Shown here one piece after another: positions 45,352 through 57,269 of a stretch of 64,000 nucleotides of DNA. The notes beneath the pieces were generated by a model that was given only the letters and a program-made list of their open reading frames with translations, had not been told where the DNA came from and did no database searches. A program made the translations under genes and the position numbers. The stretch covers positions 124,001 through 188,000 of the forward strand of contig OZ234503.1 of the NCBI GenBank assembly GCA_965153455.1, written 5' to 3'. Position 1 is the first letter of the stretch, and the number at the start of each line of letters is the position of its first letter. The DNA is from Sphagnum compactum. Taxonomy: Eukaryota > Bryophyta > Sphagnopsida > Sphagnales.

Positions 45352-45855
45352 CAACTGGAGCTGTGTGATTCATGCGAAAGTGACAATGACAAAGCACTGC
45401 TTCAAATCAACATCGCTGGCAGTGCATTCTCAGCTTCATCACCATAACAGAATATTGCCAACTGGAGGACACCAGTTCTCCCAGTGGAAGATCAAGAATC
45501 ACTGGACGAGCCACCTTTTGATGACAAATCATTGAGCAAGATCAATAAAGATAAAAGCTGTGCAGATGTGTCTAGTTTATCACAGACTGTTGTTGACATG
45601 ACCATTATTCCTGACACAGCTGAAGATCAGGAATCATTCTTAGGTGCACTTATTGATGACAAAACAGTCGCAGACAATAAATGCTCATCATCATGCTCAC
45701 ATCTGTTGCTGGAACAAAATGTTGACATCAATTTGAGAGCTACCAGTCTCACAGAGGATGATCAGGAATCATTGGGTCTGCATCTTTCTGAATATCCAAC
45801 CTTTGGCAGCAGATTTAATGCCATATTTCTTAAGAGAGTTAACCATCCTGTGTAA
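45352..45855 (+). pseudogene. Acidic tail exon, probably of the same ZRANB3-like gene
   Basis: The frame starts QLELCDSCESDNDKALLQIN, IAGSAFSASSP, and has one stop (TAA 45445-45447). It then continues with VEDQESLDEPPFDDKSLSKI and two more EDQES repeats, ending at 45855. Plant SNF2-HNH proteins have, as I recall, an acidic region with a hydrophobic 'L.I..PGSAYS'-like segment after the HNH domain, which LLQINIAGSAFS resembles. The link to the HNH exon 350 bp upstream rests on that resemblance and on order. The three 'gaagatcagga/aagaatca' repeats are visible in the DNA. Confidence 0.45.
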
Positions 45856-46252
45856 TAGGTAAAATTTTGGACACCAGTGTAGCAAATTGATCATGTGCAA
45901 CCCCCTTATAGATATATGCCTGGCTACTGTGCCAATTCCAATTCTTGAAGAAGTTAGTACTGAGTGATACAATGCGTCTATCGATCCCTCTGAGTAGTCA
46001 ACCAGATAGGGAACTATGAGCTATCCTCTCATGACATGTCCCTGCCTTCAGCCTCTTAGGATATTTCTCCTATTCTACACAAATGTTGCTTGATGCAAAC
46101 CAACGTCTGTTTTAGGGACAGTTTCTACTCTACGTGGTGCTTTTAATCAACTGATCTCCATTAACATATTTTTTCTAATGCACAATATTGTTTGCCATGA
46201 TTGCAGATGTCGACCAAGATAATAACTTGAGCAGTGAAAGTGACAGTCTGGC

Positions 46253-46460
46253 TTACTCCTGGGAACCAAGATTGACCATTGAGCCAACATTGTAAAGGAT
46301 GCGACTTGAGCTTTTCCTGGCCTTCTTCACCAAAATGTCCAGGAGCTGAACGCCACTTTGAGAGTTCATAGCGTTCAACGAGAAAGTATCTTGCTTTTCC
46401 TCGAGATACTTTTGCCATGAATCAGTAGCCATTCCATGAGTAAGCACATTGCTACTAGCA
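46253..46460 (-). pseudogene. Exon-like minus-strand segment, unrecognised
   Basis: The minus strand reads VLTHGMATDSWQKYLEEKQD, TFSLNAMNSQSGVQLLDILV, KKARKSSSRILYNVGS in one frame, with protein-like composition. The overlapping alternative frame (MAKVSRGKARYF) is less convincing. No splice sites were clear and no family was recognised. It lies on the strand opposite to the HNH pieces. Confidence 0.25.
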
Positions 46461-46659
46461 GCTGAGGTGATGTGAAATTGGACACTGGGGAGAAGTAGAA
46501 AAGAGCCGGTAGGTAATGGTAAATCGGTGCACTACTTCCAAAAGAGAAAGAAACAGCATGCTTATTGGAAACAAAACATCCGCAGCAGCATGCACATGGT
46601 CTGTTGGGTAGGCTATAGCACTACAGCATCCTCAAATACCAAATAATTTCAAGGGTTCC

Positions 46660-48185
46660 TGGTAAATTGCGGGCTGCAGCAACACTCTTTCAGTCTACTG
46701 GCGGAGGATTTGATACACAAGGCAGGCCCAGTCCGGAGATACCTCCAGCAAAGATGGCAACTGCCTATGACAAGTGTGTGCTTTGCGTGCAAGTTAAGGT
46801 ATGTAGGTGTCACCAAAAGAAATGGAGCCTGTGCTATATGTGCAAGTTAAGGAACATTGGTGTCTCCAAAAGAAATGGGGACACAAAGAGTACAACCTCC
46901 TACTCTGATCAACTCTTCTACAGTCCTGATCATGCATTACATTGACTAGTCATATCCCATGAATGTCCTAGAAATAGGGACACATTACTCTCTGCTTTAG
47001 TTCAACAGTGTAACATGAACATACATATGAGGTATGGGGAACAAATCCAATGTAAAGTCTGAAGGCAGTTTTGGATCAGATCACTCCAGTTTATTCTCAG
47101 GAGCTATCTTCATCTTCTTGATGGCATCTCAACTTCCACAACCCAAACCCTCTGATCACATTTTCCCACCATTGACATGAAGTCCAAATCCCATCTTCTA
47201 CACAATAACCCTTCTGATTCCCAACATCCTAGAAGCTTTCACAAGTGAGAAGCAATTCCTCTGAAGTTCCCAACAACCAGCATTCACATAGTATAACATG
47301 AATTTTTCCAACATCCCAACCATAATGTCTAAAGGAAAACATAAACCCACTCAGAGTGCCTTACAGATAGGTACTCATTTCCCTCAAGAGCTATCCCACT
47401 GTGACCTGGGAAAATGCCCCATATTCTTCAAGCATACTAAACTTGAGAATGAGAATGCCATCACAGACCGGCTCTTTCAAATCCCTTAATAATCTTCATC
47501 ACTTCCAAAACATAGGCACTAATGTAATTGTTCCATAGTAAGTCTCTGATCTCCTGAGATAACACTTCCCAAGGCAGTGGACAGTTTTGGTAAAATCTGC
47601 AGCTCTGAGACCCAAAACCTGTTACTATAGACATCACACTTTAGAACACATGCAATGAGGTCTTGAGTACTTAGCTTTTCTCCTTTTACATCTGTTGCTT
47701 CTACTGAACCTCAATTTCCATTTATTTTGCATCCCTTCGCAAGCGCGTTGCCTCCATAAATCCAACCGACCACTGATAGCCTAGCAACAAATTGGCATCC
47801 ACCACCCCATGCCTCATGAAGAACACAAACCACAATCAACAAACAATTTACCACCAAAACATAACACACAACATGGAAAGTCACAAAAGACCAACAAGAC
47901 CCCATCAATATTAACTCACAAACAAACAACACAAAGATAGAAATTTGGAGAACACAAAAGCAGCCCACATAGCCTTCCCTACTCCTTTCATACATCATGA
48001 TTATTCCAAAACATCAAAGACAACATCACTTTGCATTATTGTTTTCCCTCTTCCAATTATGTCAGATAACCCTTAAAACTATGTTCTCAATTGCCAAGAA
48101 GTATCCATCACTGTTCCACATCACATAGTTACTAGGGGTATTGCTACTCGCAATGCAATTCAATTATACTTGCTTCCCAACCCCC
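46660..48185. other. No supported gene; balanced composition
   Basis: A 92-codon plus-strand ORF (46667-46945) contains a short internal duplication: 'gtgcaagttaaggtatgtaggtgtc' echoed by 'gtgcaagttaaggaacattggtgtc'. No family was seen. The rest resembles intron-type DNA. Confidence 0.25.
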
Positions 48186-48840
48186 AAGGCAGCTATTGCA
48201 AGTTCCACAAAGCACAACAAGCATGCAGCTAATTATACAGATTCAACAGGTGCAAGTTGAAAGAAGCGCTTGATATGGCTGACCTCTAGGTCCAATGGTT
48301 TCACTTTCACATTCTTCAATCTATCCACCAACCCATAAATCAATTAACCAACACTTTTGGAAACAACACTCCATGAATTTCAATTGCAATAACCAATAAT
48401 TTTCTTTTGACACCCTCACTTTTAAACCAAGATTTTGTTTACACACAATATTTTGTAGGCATATTGATTATAATGCATAAAGTGGTATAAACAAGTCAAT
48501 TAGATATCTATGACTTTCCATTTGTAAGACATTCAGGTGTTCTCTAACATTTGTAGACAACAGCTCAATGGAAACAAAATCTAGACAAAATGCAAATTTA
48601 GGCCAACCTTAGTTCAGCTTTGGTGTCACTTGATGTCCCACGGTCATGACCCTTACATGGAGAGGTTCCAGCTTGTAATTCTGTAGAGGGCATACCGTAT
48701 GCAAACCACAAACAACAAAGGGAGCCCATTCATGAACTTCACCCCCATCCTTAATAATTTTAAGCATGGCAGCACGCAAAGACAAGGATAGATCCTTTCC
48801 ACTCCTCAGTTCTGGTTAAAAACCTTTTCATAAAAACCTT
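48186..48840 (-). pseudogene. Second copy of the CHAT gene 3' end
   Basis: This block repeats 48893-49520 at an offset of about 690-730 bp. On the minus strand it encodes LSLSLRAAMLKIIKDGGEVH, EWAPFVVCG and, after an intron-like gap, LKNVKVKPLDLEVSHIKRFF, QLAPVESV with TAA near 48240. It lacks the upstream half of the domain with the catalytic residues. Interestingly its exon join (CTAAG|GTTG, two leftover bases) keeps the frame of the last exon, which copy 1 does not, so it preserves an older gene structure. Confidence 0.6.
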
Positions 48841-48917
48841 TAGTTTCCTCATTCCAACAAAACAAGAATCACCCACTTTTCAACCTCCACAAGGCCTGAG
48901 TTCCCTAGACAGCTTTT

Positions 48918-51413
48918 TCAAGTTCCACAAAGTGCAATAAGTCTCTCCGATTTCACTGATTCCACTGATTTGACAGGTGCCAGTTCAAAGAAGCGCTTAA
49001 CAGGGTGTCCATCTAGGTCCAATGGTTCCACTTTCACATCCTTGAATCTACCCAGCAACCCATAAATCAATTAACCAACATTTTTGGAAACAACACTCCA
49101 TGAATTTCAATTGCAATACCCAAGATTTTGTTTACACAATATTTTGTACGCATATTGATCATAATGCATAAAGTGGCATAAACAAGTCAATTAGATATCT
49201 ATGAGTTTCCATTTGTAAGACAATAAACTGTTCTCTAACACTTGTAGACAACAGCTCAATGGAAACAAAAGCTAGACAAAATGCAAATTTAGGCTCACCT
49301 TCCACTTTTGTGTCACTTGATGTCCCACAGTCATGACACTTACATGAAGAGGTTCCAGCTTGTAATTCTGTAGGAAGGTTTACCGTAGGGAAACTACAAA
49401 CAACAAAGGGGGCCCATTCATGAACTTCGCCCTCGTCCTTAATAATTTTAAGCATGGCAGCACGCAAAGATGAGGCTACATCCTTTCCACTCCTAAGTTC
49501 CATATAAAAACCTTTCATCAACTCACAAGTAGATGAATCACCCACTTTCCATTGTGAGACAACAACACATGGAACCCCTGCAATCGTTAGAGCTCGAGGC
49601 AAGTTCAAAACTCCCTCTCCCCTGATTTGTCCTCTTGCAGTGTCACATGCACTTAGAACCACCATGTGAGCTTTCCATTGAAATCCACATCCACTGATGT
49701 TTTCTGACTTAAGTATGTGAGGTGCACGTTTTGAAATTGGGACAACAATTCCACTGCAAATCCCCCCTACTTCACCATGCCTTGATATCTGAGCTTCTTC
49801 TTTAACATCCACCATGGAGAACAACAAGTCTCCCAGTTCAGTCTCATCCTGGGCATTGTCATAGTCAAAATTTTCATCATCTTCGGCTCTACGCATGGCT
49901 CCTTGCCCTGCAGTATGTGCTCATGGAACAGAGTCTCTTAGATTCCAACTGGAGCTAAGTTGTTCATACTTTTGAGAGAATATTGTTGGACATCATGGAA
50001 AGATAGAATTACATAGAGTAGCCATACCCAATTGACACTCATACTACCATTGCACATTATCTTCTCATGACAATTTTCTTACTACACATACATGGCAAAC
50101 TATTTGTGTTCCACAACACACCATATGCATGTAAGACTGTGTTAGCATGTCAGCCTTTCCCATCACTAGCAATACGGAGATTCCAAGCTTACCATAATTT
50201 TGTTAACATGATGAAGCAGGCGAAGCCAATACAATTGCACCCTTCTTGACCTTTAGACGATCATCTTGTCCAATGCCATGTGCTGCAATGGGGAAAACCA
50301 CCTGCTTCACACCATTCACTGATGGATATTTTGCCCACTTCAAAACTTCAGACGGAGTTGCTTCAGGTCCCACCAACTTCTTCACATGTTGTCTCCCAAA
50401 TAACTCCTCAATGAAGTTCACCTCTTCACCACTCACCTTTGAGGACGCTCTTTGTATGCTGGGTCTCCAACTGCAACTATAGTTCCAGGTTTTGTATCAA
50501 GTGGGACATTTTGATTCAGTTCTTTCAAACGTTGGTTACAACATTGAAGCATCCTCAATGATGGTGTAACACTTATGGTATGACTCTGAATAAGGTATCC
50601 TTCTCCTACAGGAGAATTAGGCTTTCATAGTGCGGCAAATGGAACATCGCTGAGTATCTGGAAAGACACAGATTGCAATTTGACAATAGTAAAGTCACAT
50701 TGGCAAGTTACCTATAGGAAAAAGTTTAGCAAACAGGGAAACACTGTTTGCACTCTTGAATGCAGGCTAAAAATTCACATGTATGTCCTTTTGGCAAATT
50801 TCTAGAAATAGTTGGAAAGTTCTTTTCTTTCAGATTCACCCTAGTTGCTACAGTCCCCTCTTCACCTGTAGACTATTCTAGCTAAGGCTTTTGACGTCAA
50901 AGGTTGGAGTTTTCTGTTCAGTTTACCAGCTGTGGACTAGTCCCCTCTGTGACACGATTGTCTTCTATCACCAAGTTTTCCTGCTCCATGTAATTGGGCA
51001 TGTCTTGGCAGCATTTACGACAATAAAACATGAACTAGACAGTTCCACGAACTTATCCTTCAAATTATTTAGCATAGACGAGACCACAAACTTTCCAGTC
51101 CTTGAAGTGCTTTAAGGGGAAAAGAAGGATCCACTGTTCAGAATAGGTATGTGATTACATGTTGATGTATTTTCAATTGGACAACATGAATTTCTTGAGT
51201 GTCTTATGTCCTCAGTTGAAACAAGTGAACACAAACTGAACTTTCACAGCAAGATTTTGCAGTGCCATGCAAAGAGCTACATACCTCAGGTGAAACAATT
51301 ATTAATTTATCCTCTTGCTCCATGTCATCCAAAACGTTTGCAACAGGGCTGATGAGCATCTCATACATCCATTCCAAAAATACATTGACAACTTCTCTTT
51401 CAACTTCATTTGC
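48918..51413 (-). pseudogene. CHAT-domain protease gene, partial and broken
   Basis: CHAT is a caspase/separase-fold cysteine peptidase, usually after TPR repeats; no TPR part is present here. Exons on the minus strand: 51413-51285 (YEMLISPVANVLDDME..KLIIVSPE, donor GAG|GTATG); 50657 to about 50203 (DVPFAAL, SHTISVTPSLRML, VAVGDPAYKERP, then FPIAAHGIGQDD); 49907-49299 (VVLSACDTARGQIRGEGVLN, VVVSQWKVGD, HEWAPFVV); and 49047-48918 (FKDVKVEPLDLDGHPVKRFF). The catalytic His (codon 50280-50278) and Cys (codon 49647-49645) are both kept. Damage: TGA at 50627-50625, a one-base shift near 50437, and a last-exon join out of frame. An acidic stretch (DDENFDYDNAQDETELGD) is inserted before the Cys block. 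Confidence 0.8.
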
Positions 51414-51652
51414 CTAGATGAAATGGTCATGCTTGACCAACATCAAAGCTTTATGGCGCAGGATTGAGTCCTCTTTTTGTCTAATTTGAGTGAGAGAACA
51501 TCAAAATGATTCTGCAAGAAGCACAGGCAGTTGGGAATCGACTAAAAAGGAATAAAACTTGGCAACCGATAGGAAAGGAAACGTATCGATACAACAGCTA
51601 GAAAGAGATATATCACTCCTTAGAGTATGCTGAAGACAGAAAGAGCCTTTAC

Positions 51653-52775
51653 CATAGCGAGCGACAAATTTCATGAAGCCAAGGACGAGATTTGCACCCA
51701 GATACTCCTTCAAGAACTTGCAATAAATTTCTTCAGCAGGTCCATCTGCGACAGAGATAGATTCCGCTTTTGTTAAGTTTTAAAGTACCAGTTCCCATGT
51801 ATGAAAGAACAACTCGGACTACTAACATATGTGAAAGAAATTCCCGGTCCATAGAATTCAGATATTTTGCCGACCTTAATGCAAATCAATACTCCGAGAC
51901 TTGCTTGCATGTCCTCCTTCACAGAGAACATGAGAGTTTTGTAACAACTAGGCTGTTCGTAAAAGCTAGGGCTTCAGCATTCCTTACAACATTTGCAATT
52001 TTCAGTTCTTGCTACAAAACTGTAGTGCATCTAAACTAGGGTTTCCACTTTCTCTGACAACATTTGCAATTCTGAGATCTTGCTGCAAAACTGTAGTGCA
52101 TCGAAACTAGGGTTTCAGCATTCCCTTAAAATATTGGCAATTTTCAGATCTTGCTGCAAAATATAGGAATACATCTACTACTGACACAATCCGATGAGCC
52201 TGGTCCCAAAGGGAAACAAAACTCACAGATGTCAGCCATGTCGAAGACACCAAGGCCTGCAAAGGCGTATCGTTTCATCTCCTCGGCAGCCTTCTTTTGG
52301 TCATTTTTTCCACGGCCTCCAGCCACCTGCCACATTCCTAAGACCGCACAGCAACACACCAATTCAAGAATCCGTAAGGAAGGAAACTCGTTATTTTACA
52401 TTGTTGAATGAAATCCGAACATAATTGTCAAAGGAAGCGGGGGGGGAAAGAGAGCTCGATTTCAAGTTGCCGTTGATTTCCTGGGAGAAATATTTCCAAC
52501 AAGGAGAGGCGACAGATACAGAGACAGAGAACCTGTGATAATGGCAGGAATTGGGAAGCTTCCAACTGAGCGAACAGGAATGGAGCTACCATGGCTGCCC
52601 ATGGTCGTCGGCATGTCCGTGGGCCGACGATCTGCCTCCAGTTCCGCCACATCCAATTCTTCCTCAAATCCCTTTACTTTCCGATTCCTTTGCCTTTGGC
52701 CAGCGTCGAATTTACAAACAACGGAAAGTCGAAACCTTCGACTGCTTGGCTTGAAAGCGATGAAAGTAAACCGCA
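51653..52775 (-). pseudogene. Plastid-type aldo/keto reductase, exons 1-3 only
   Basis: Three exons with good borders: about 52775-52533 (Arg/Ser-rich start like a transit peptide, RRFRLSVVCKFD, ending FPIPAIIT, donor CAG|GT); 52337-52227 (MWQVAGGRGKNDQKKAAEEM, KRYAFAGLGVFDMADI, donor GTGAGT); and 51745-51653 (YGPAEEIYCKFLKEYLG). Joined phases are correct across both introns, giving the FDMADIYGPAEE core. That is the Asp/Tyr active-site region of plant aldo/keto reductases, which reduce carbonyls with NADPH. The rest of the TIM barrel is absent; CHAT exons follow 240 bp on. The start is unclear: ATG at about 52780 is in another frame. Confidence 0.75.
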
Positions 52776-53079
52776 GCGTCCTTGGTCATGAACAGTGCCA
52801 ATGAATCATGTTACAATGACTGGAGCTCTACTGAAATATATATAATCATTATTATTATTATCGTCGCCTGGATTGAATTGGAGCCTGACAACGGTCTCGA
52901 CATTTGTTCTCACCAGATTGTTCTCCCTCCTCGCACAGGATGTTTTCTTTGGGAATAAAAGGTCTTGCCTCGGCATTTTATTTGCATCATCATCTTTTCG
53001 TCTTTTTTTGCACTGTTTGCTCCACGTCTCCAGGAGCCTTTTCTTTTTTGCTGGATATATATATGGCCAGGAAGCTATA

Positions 53080-53250
53080 TCTATATTATAATTCCGCTCA
53101 GTCCTTATTATGGTACTTTTGAATGGTCCTCCACTCAGTAACTTTGTGGACAGGGGCCTGGGAGAGTGGGAGTGGCTGGGGCCTGAGAGTACCAAATATT
53201 TTTTTTAATATATTAATTCCGCTCATGGTCCTCCAAAATGGTACTTTTGA
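53080..53250. repeat. Diverged direct repeat upstream of the aldo/keto reductase
   Basis: 'attccgctcagtccttatta..ggtacttttgaatgg' (from 53090) and 'attccgctcatggtcctccaaaatggtacttttgaatgg' (from 53215) are the same text about 125 bp apart. It is probably a local duplication near the element end. Confidence 0.5.
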
Positions 53251-53385
53251 ATGGCACTTTGTTACACACAGCCGATCACTTTGTGTAACACGCCCAAAAA
53301 CCTACCTACTTTGGTTTTGGGCCCACCTGCCACTCTGTCTGAAACCCTGCCCTCTCAAGAATCTCCGAGGTCACATCACGGGGGA

Positions 53386-53420
53386 CTTCACAGTGGCCTT
53401 CGGCCACGGGCACCCACTAG
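53386..53420 (+). mobile_element. Intact Helitron 3' terminus (hairpin + CTAG|T)
   Basis: A long stem 'gtggccttcggccac' is at 53393-53407, then 'gggcaccca', CTAG at 53417-53420 and T at 53421. Stem, spacer and end match the terminus at 41406 (shared pattern: hairpin, GGGGCAC.CACTAG). Composition changes sharply here, from balanced DNA on the left to AT-rich DNA on the right. The element it closes lies to the left and may include the captured exons. Confidence 0.75.
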
Positions 53421-56400
53421 TTGAAAATTAAAAGTGCTAAAATCAAGTGTTTTCTAATATTGCCAGAAGTTGACCAAAAGTTAAAGAAATATCGCCAGAT
53501 TTCTATACATGGTTCATGTAGGTAGCCAGTAAGAAAGAAGGCTTTTTTTTTTTTTAAAAGTTACTTTCATGTTTAGGTTGTAGCCAAATCTGGCTAAATA
53601 TTCTTCTGGATCATCGACACTTTGGCTACATGGCAAAATTGACTAAAAAACACTGGTGTGCAGAAGTCCAGAGTCCTAGATTCCAGTGTTTCTCTTAGGA
53701 TTTTGTGTTTGAAGCCAAAGTGATGATCACCCATGGCTTCTTGCAGAAAAAGTGGGGTTCGACTCTAGCAAGATTTAGTCACATCTGGCTATAAACCAGA
53801 AATAAAGTACAAATCTTTAATCCTTCTCCTTTATTTTTGACTACACAATATAGACCAAACATACAAATCTTGCGATTTTTACTTTATTTTTTCCTCGCTT
53901 CTGGCACCTCAAAACCTCCAGAATCACCTCTCTTTTTCTTTTTTTCTGTTTTCGCTTTTTGGCGAAATGTCGTCAGAAAGCTCTACGCCTATCTTGAAAA
54001 CAGGAAACACATCTGCCCATCACCTAGGAAAGCCATTACTACTAGCCAGTGACTGAACACGTAGTGGATCCAAAGGTTTAAAATTTTGAACATTCCTCAA
54101 TTGGCTATGAACTTCCAAGAAATATTGTAGACCTCCACTTGCCACAACCATGACCATGAAAATTACTAAGAAAATGACAAGAAATGAGGAAGATACAGAC
54201 TCTCAAAGTAAAGGGTCCATGTTGAAGGATGGGTGGGCCTATCAAAACGAGATTTCGAAATAATGAGATCTCTAAATAATGAGTCAATGTTTGGTGATGG
54301 ATGTGCTGAAATAGTTTGTGATTTGGATCTTTGCCATCATTGGACATCGTTCCATGGTCTCTGAAGTTTGAATTTTTTTTTGTAAAGCTCCAATTGTTAC
54401 ACCCACAATTTTATAATCTCTCAAAATGTTTCTTTTAAAAATGAGAAAGATATAAGGTTTGAAAATAAAAAAAGGTCTAGTGTTTTTTTGTCCAATATTC
54501 TTTTTTGATTTGGACAACGCTTTCTCTTCATAGATAGATTTTTGGTTGCTCCCTTGTCTTTGGATTTGGAAGAGCTATTGTAAACTAGGTGTGTTTTTGG
54601 TGACAAGTGGTTCTAGGCTATATACCTAGTGATGTGGAGAATGTTGTGAAACTGTCCATGACACAACAAGGTCATGAATCCTTTCCTAACAATGTCATCA
54701 GTCTGCACATTAGTGTTCGTTAGGGTTGTGTTTAATATTGGTTAATTGTAAGGGTGCACTCCAAAGTTTTTTTTTTTTTTGGGGGGGCACGGGTGTTGTT
54801 GATTGGCCCCTCACAATGAAAGATTCAGAGACTTTTGACAACTTATGGACTTCAAAGTTTGCACTCTCAAGATAGAAATGCCATTATACCTTTTCAAGTT
54901 TGACAATAATTATTTTTTTCATATTTAATTTTTTTAAATCATAACTTTGAAATTAAACAAAATTATTGGTATTGTCATGTTCAATATATTTGGCAAGTTC
55001 AAGGTTAGGTTCTTGAGTTACTTGATTGCAAGCTAATAATTTGAGTAGAGCTGAGTTTGGAGTTGAACCTTGAAACAATCTTTTTCTTAAAATGAAAACC
55101 CAAACTTAGATCCAGCTGTTGAACTTTTCTAAACAAGTCTAAGTTTTTTAACTGATAAATATAATTTTTAAAATAAAAATCAGGACTAAACCTTATTCTT
55201 TAGACAAGTTGCTGAATATTAAATTGATTGTATGTAGTTAATATTTTTTATTTATTTTGAACATTGCTTATTAGCATATCTTTATTCAGAGGTAATGTCC
55301 ATGGAACTCAACCTTATCTTACATGGAACTAGGTTTTAATTTTGTTTTTGTTGAAATATAAAGTTTCGTAAGTCTGAAGCACCAAAGGCTCTTCCAAAAA
55401 AAAAGGACGAAATCAAAACATGAATTGAAGTTTCTTTTGAAAATCAAGAACTAGAAATTACTTAGTTAACAATGTTGAAAATTTAAAAAATTGGGACAAT
55501 TGTGTGGGTTGTATTTAAGGTTTATCATTTTGTTTGTTTCTTATAAAAGGGCTATCAATTAACCATTAGTTCTAGTCTAGGTTATTCAAAATTCAATCAC
55601 ATTCCAGTTTGATTTTCAAAATCGAAATTTTTAAAAAATGAACCTAAAACAAATTTCTGATTCCATTTAAATGTGGAACTTGAATCAAAACCCAAATTAT
55701 TCTGGTTTAGCCCTCAGAACTAGAATCAAAGTTTTTCATTAAAGTAAATAATTACTCCACACTAGTTAAAACCCCCAATTTCTGCTTTCAAGATTATTAA
55801 TATCTCATCGCTAGATGAATGAGGACCTTTAAGTTCAAATTTAACATTATTGATTATTAACTCTATAGGTAATCTTCAAGAAGGTCAAGATATTAGTGTA
55901 ATTGTTCGTTCACCTTAGGCAATGTTTCCTACAATTCACTTAAGCTGGATAAAGAGAAATACTTATTGCTTACAATCAAGAATTATAGAATTATGACGAA
56001 GAGAGAATCATGTAATATCTCCCTTTAAATGAGATTTTTTCACGAACATTAATGACAATCATCATTGTCAAATATTTGCATTTTGACATAATATCAGGAA
56101 AATAAATCTATAAATAATCATTTGTATTATTAACCTCACTTTTGAAAATAAAACAATTATTCAATTTGCCAAACCCAATAAGGTACTTAATACCAATCCC
56201 ATAGACATTTATACAAGTGCTTTACTTTTGTTCACTTACCTATGTGGGTTAGAATTTAAGACTTAAAAAAGTTCAAACTTTGGGGAAAGGATTTAGGTAA
56301 TAATGTATTATTAATAAATGGGAATGTATTGGGGAACACATAAAAAACTTGGGGGGACATCTTGGGAACATGTTGGGAACAATTGGTAATGATGAAAACA

Positions 56401-56790
56401 TAATGGGAACACCAAACCCAACCACATCAGCACAACGATTGTTTTTGTTGTGTTATTGTGCAAGAAACAAATTTTTTTACTAATTTTTTATGTGTGTTCA
56501 ACATTCGTTACCACCAAGAAACAACCAACTAAGAGCACTGCCAATGGAGCATTGCACGAAAGGTTAAAATGAACCAACAACCATTAATGCACCAGTTGGT
56601 TGTTTTGTCCACTGGATGGGCTACGTCTTTTCATTTGGCGTCAAATGGGGTTCATCACAACCCATTTCTTTTCGTTGTTGACCACTACACACTTTTTTTT
56701 TGGTTTGTTCTTTGTTGTTTTCTCCCTGGACCTAACCTCACACATAGCTACCCTGCTCACCTTCCTACCTTCATAAATATTGTACCAACC
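53421..56790. other. AT-rich stretch without recognisable gene
   Basis: ORFs are short and biased. A T run followed by a G run (about 54767-54787) resembles the poly-G family at 24 kb only loosely. No splice-supported exon and no structured repeat were found. Confidence 0.4.
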
Positions 56791-57265
56791 TTGGTACCTT
56801 ACTAATTATCCCCTACTAAAATAGCTACATTAATAATTAGTTATCCTACTGACCTAACTACTATACTAATTACCTACTCTACTAACTTAGCTACCCTGTT
56901 AACTAGATACCTTACTGACCTAGCTACGTTACTATTTAACAACCCTATATACACAACCACCCTATTGACATAAATACTCTAGAAACCTAGTCACCTCGAT
57001 AAGGTAACTTGTTTCCTACGTACTAACTTGCCTATCTACCTTACTAGTGTAACTTGTTTCCTACCTTCTAACTTGCTTACCTACATGCCTACCTACTTTA
57101 GTAACTTATCTACCTTGCTCCTTGAACTTCCTTTCTATTTACTAACTTGCCTACTAACCAACTACCTACTTATATCTCTACTTACCTACCTATGCACCCG
57201 CTTTCCTACCTACCATTATGTTCACCTACCTACCTATGGTTTTTACATAGCTAAAGACCTAACTA
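56790..57265. repeat. Degenerate (CTAC/ACCT)n tract
   Basis: For about 470 bp the plus strand is made of variations on 'ctacctac', 'ttactaac' and 'acctagctac', with an irregular period of roughly 8 to 24 bp. The 113-codon ORF at 57028 is a Leu/Thr/Tyr repeat translated from it and is not credible as a gene. Confidence 0.65.
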
Positions 57266-57269
57266 ATTA

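Noticed and set aside
47711-47998. 95-codon minus-strand hydrophobic ORF (membrane-protein-like)
   Set aside because: Val/Cys/Leu bias arises from an A/C-rich plus strand; no start context, partner exon or family.
49159-49298. C-terminal extension of the CHAT exon past 49299
   Set aside because: A good donor (GAAG|GTGAGC) ends the exon there; the open frame beyond is intron.
52428-52804. Several ORFs on both strands around 52.5-52.8 kb
   Set aside because: They are shadow frames of aldo/keto reductase exon 1; only the frame that continues across both introns was kept.
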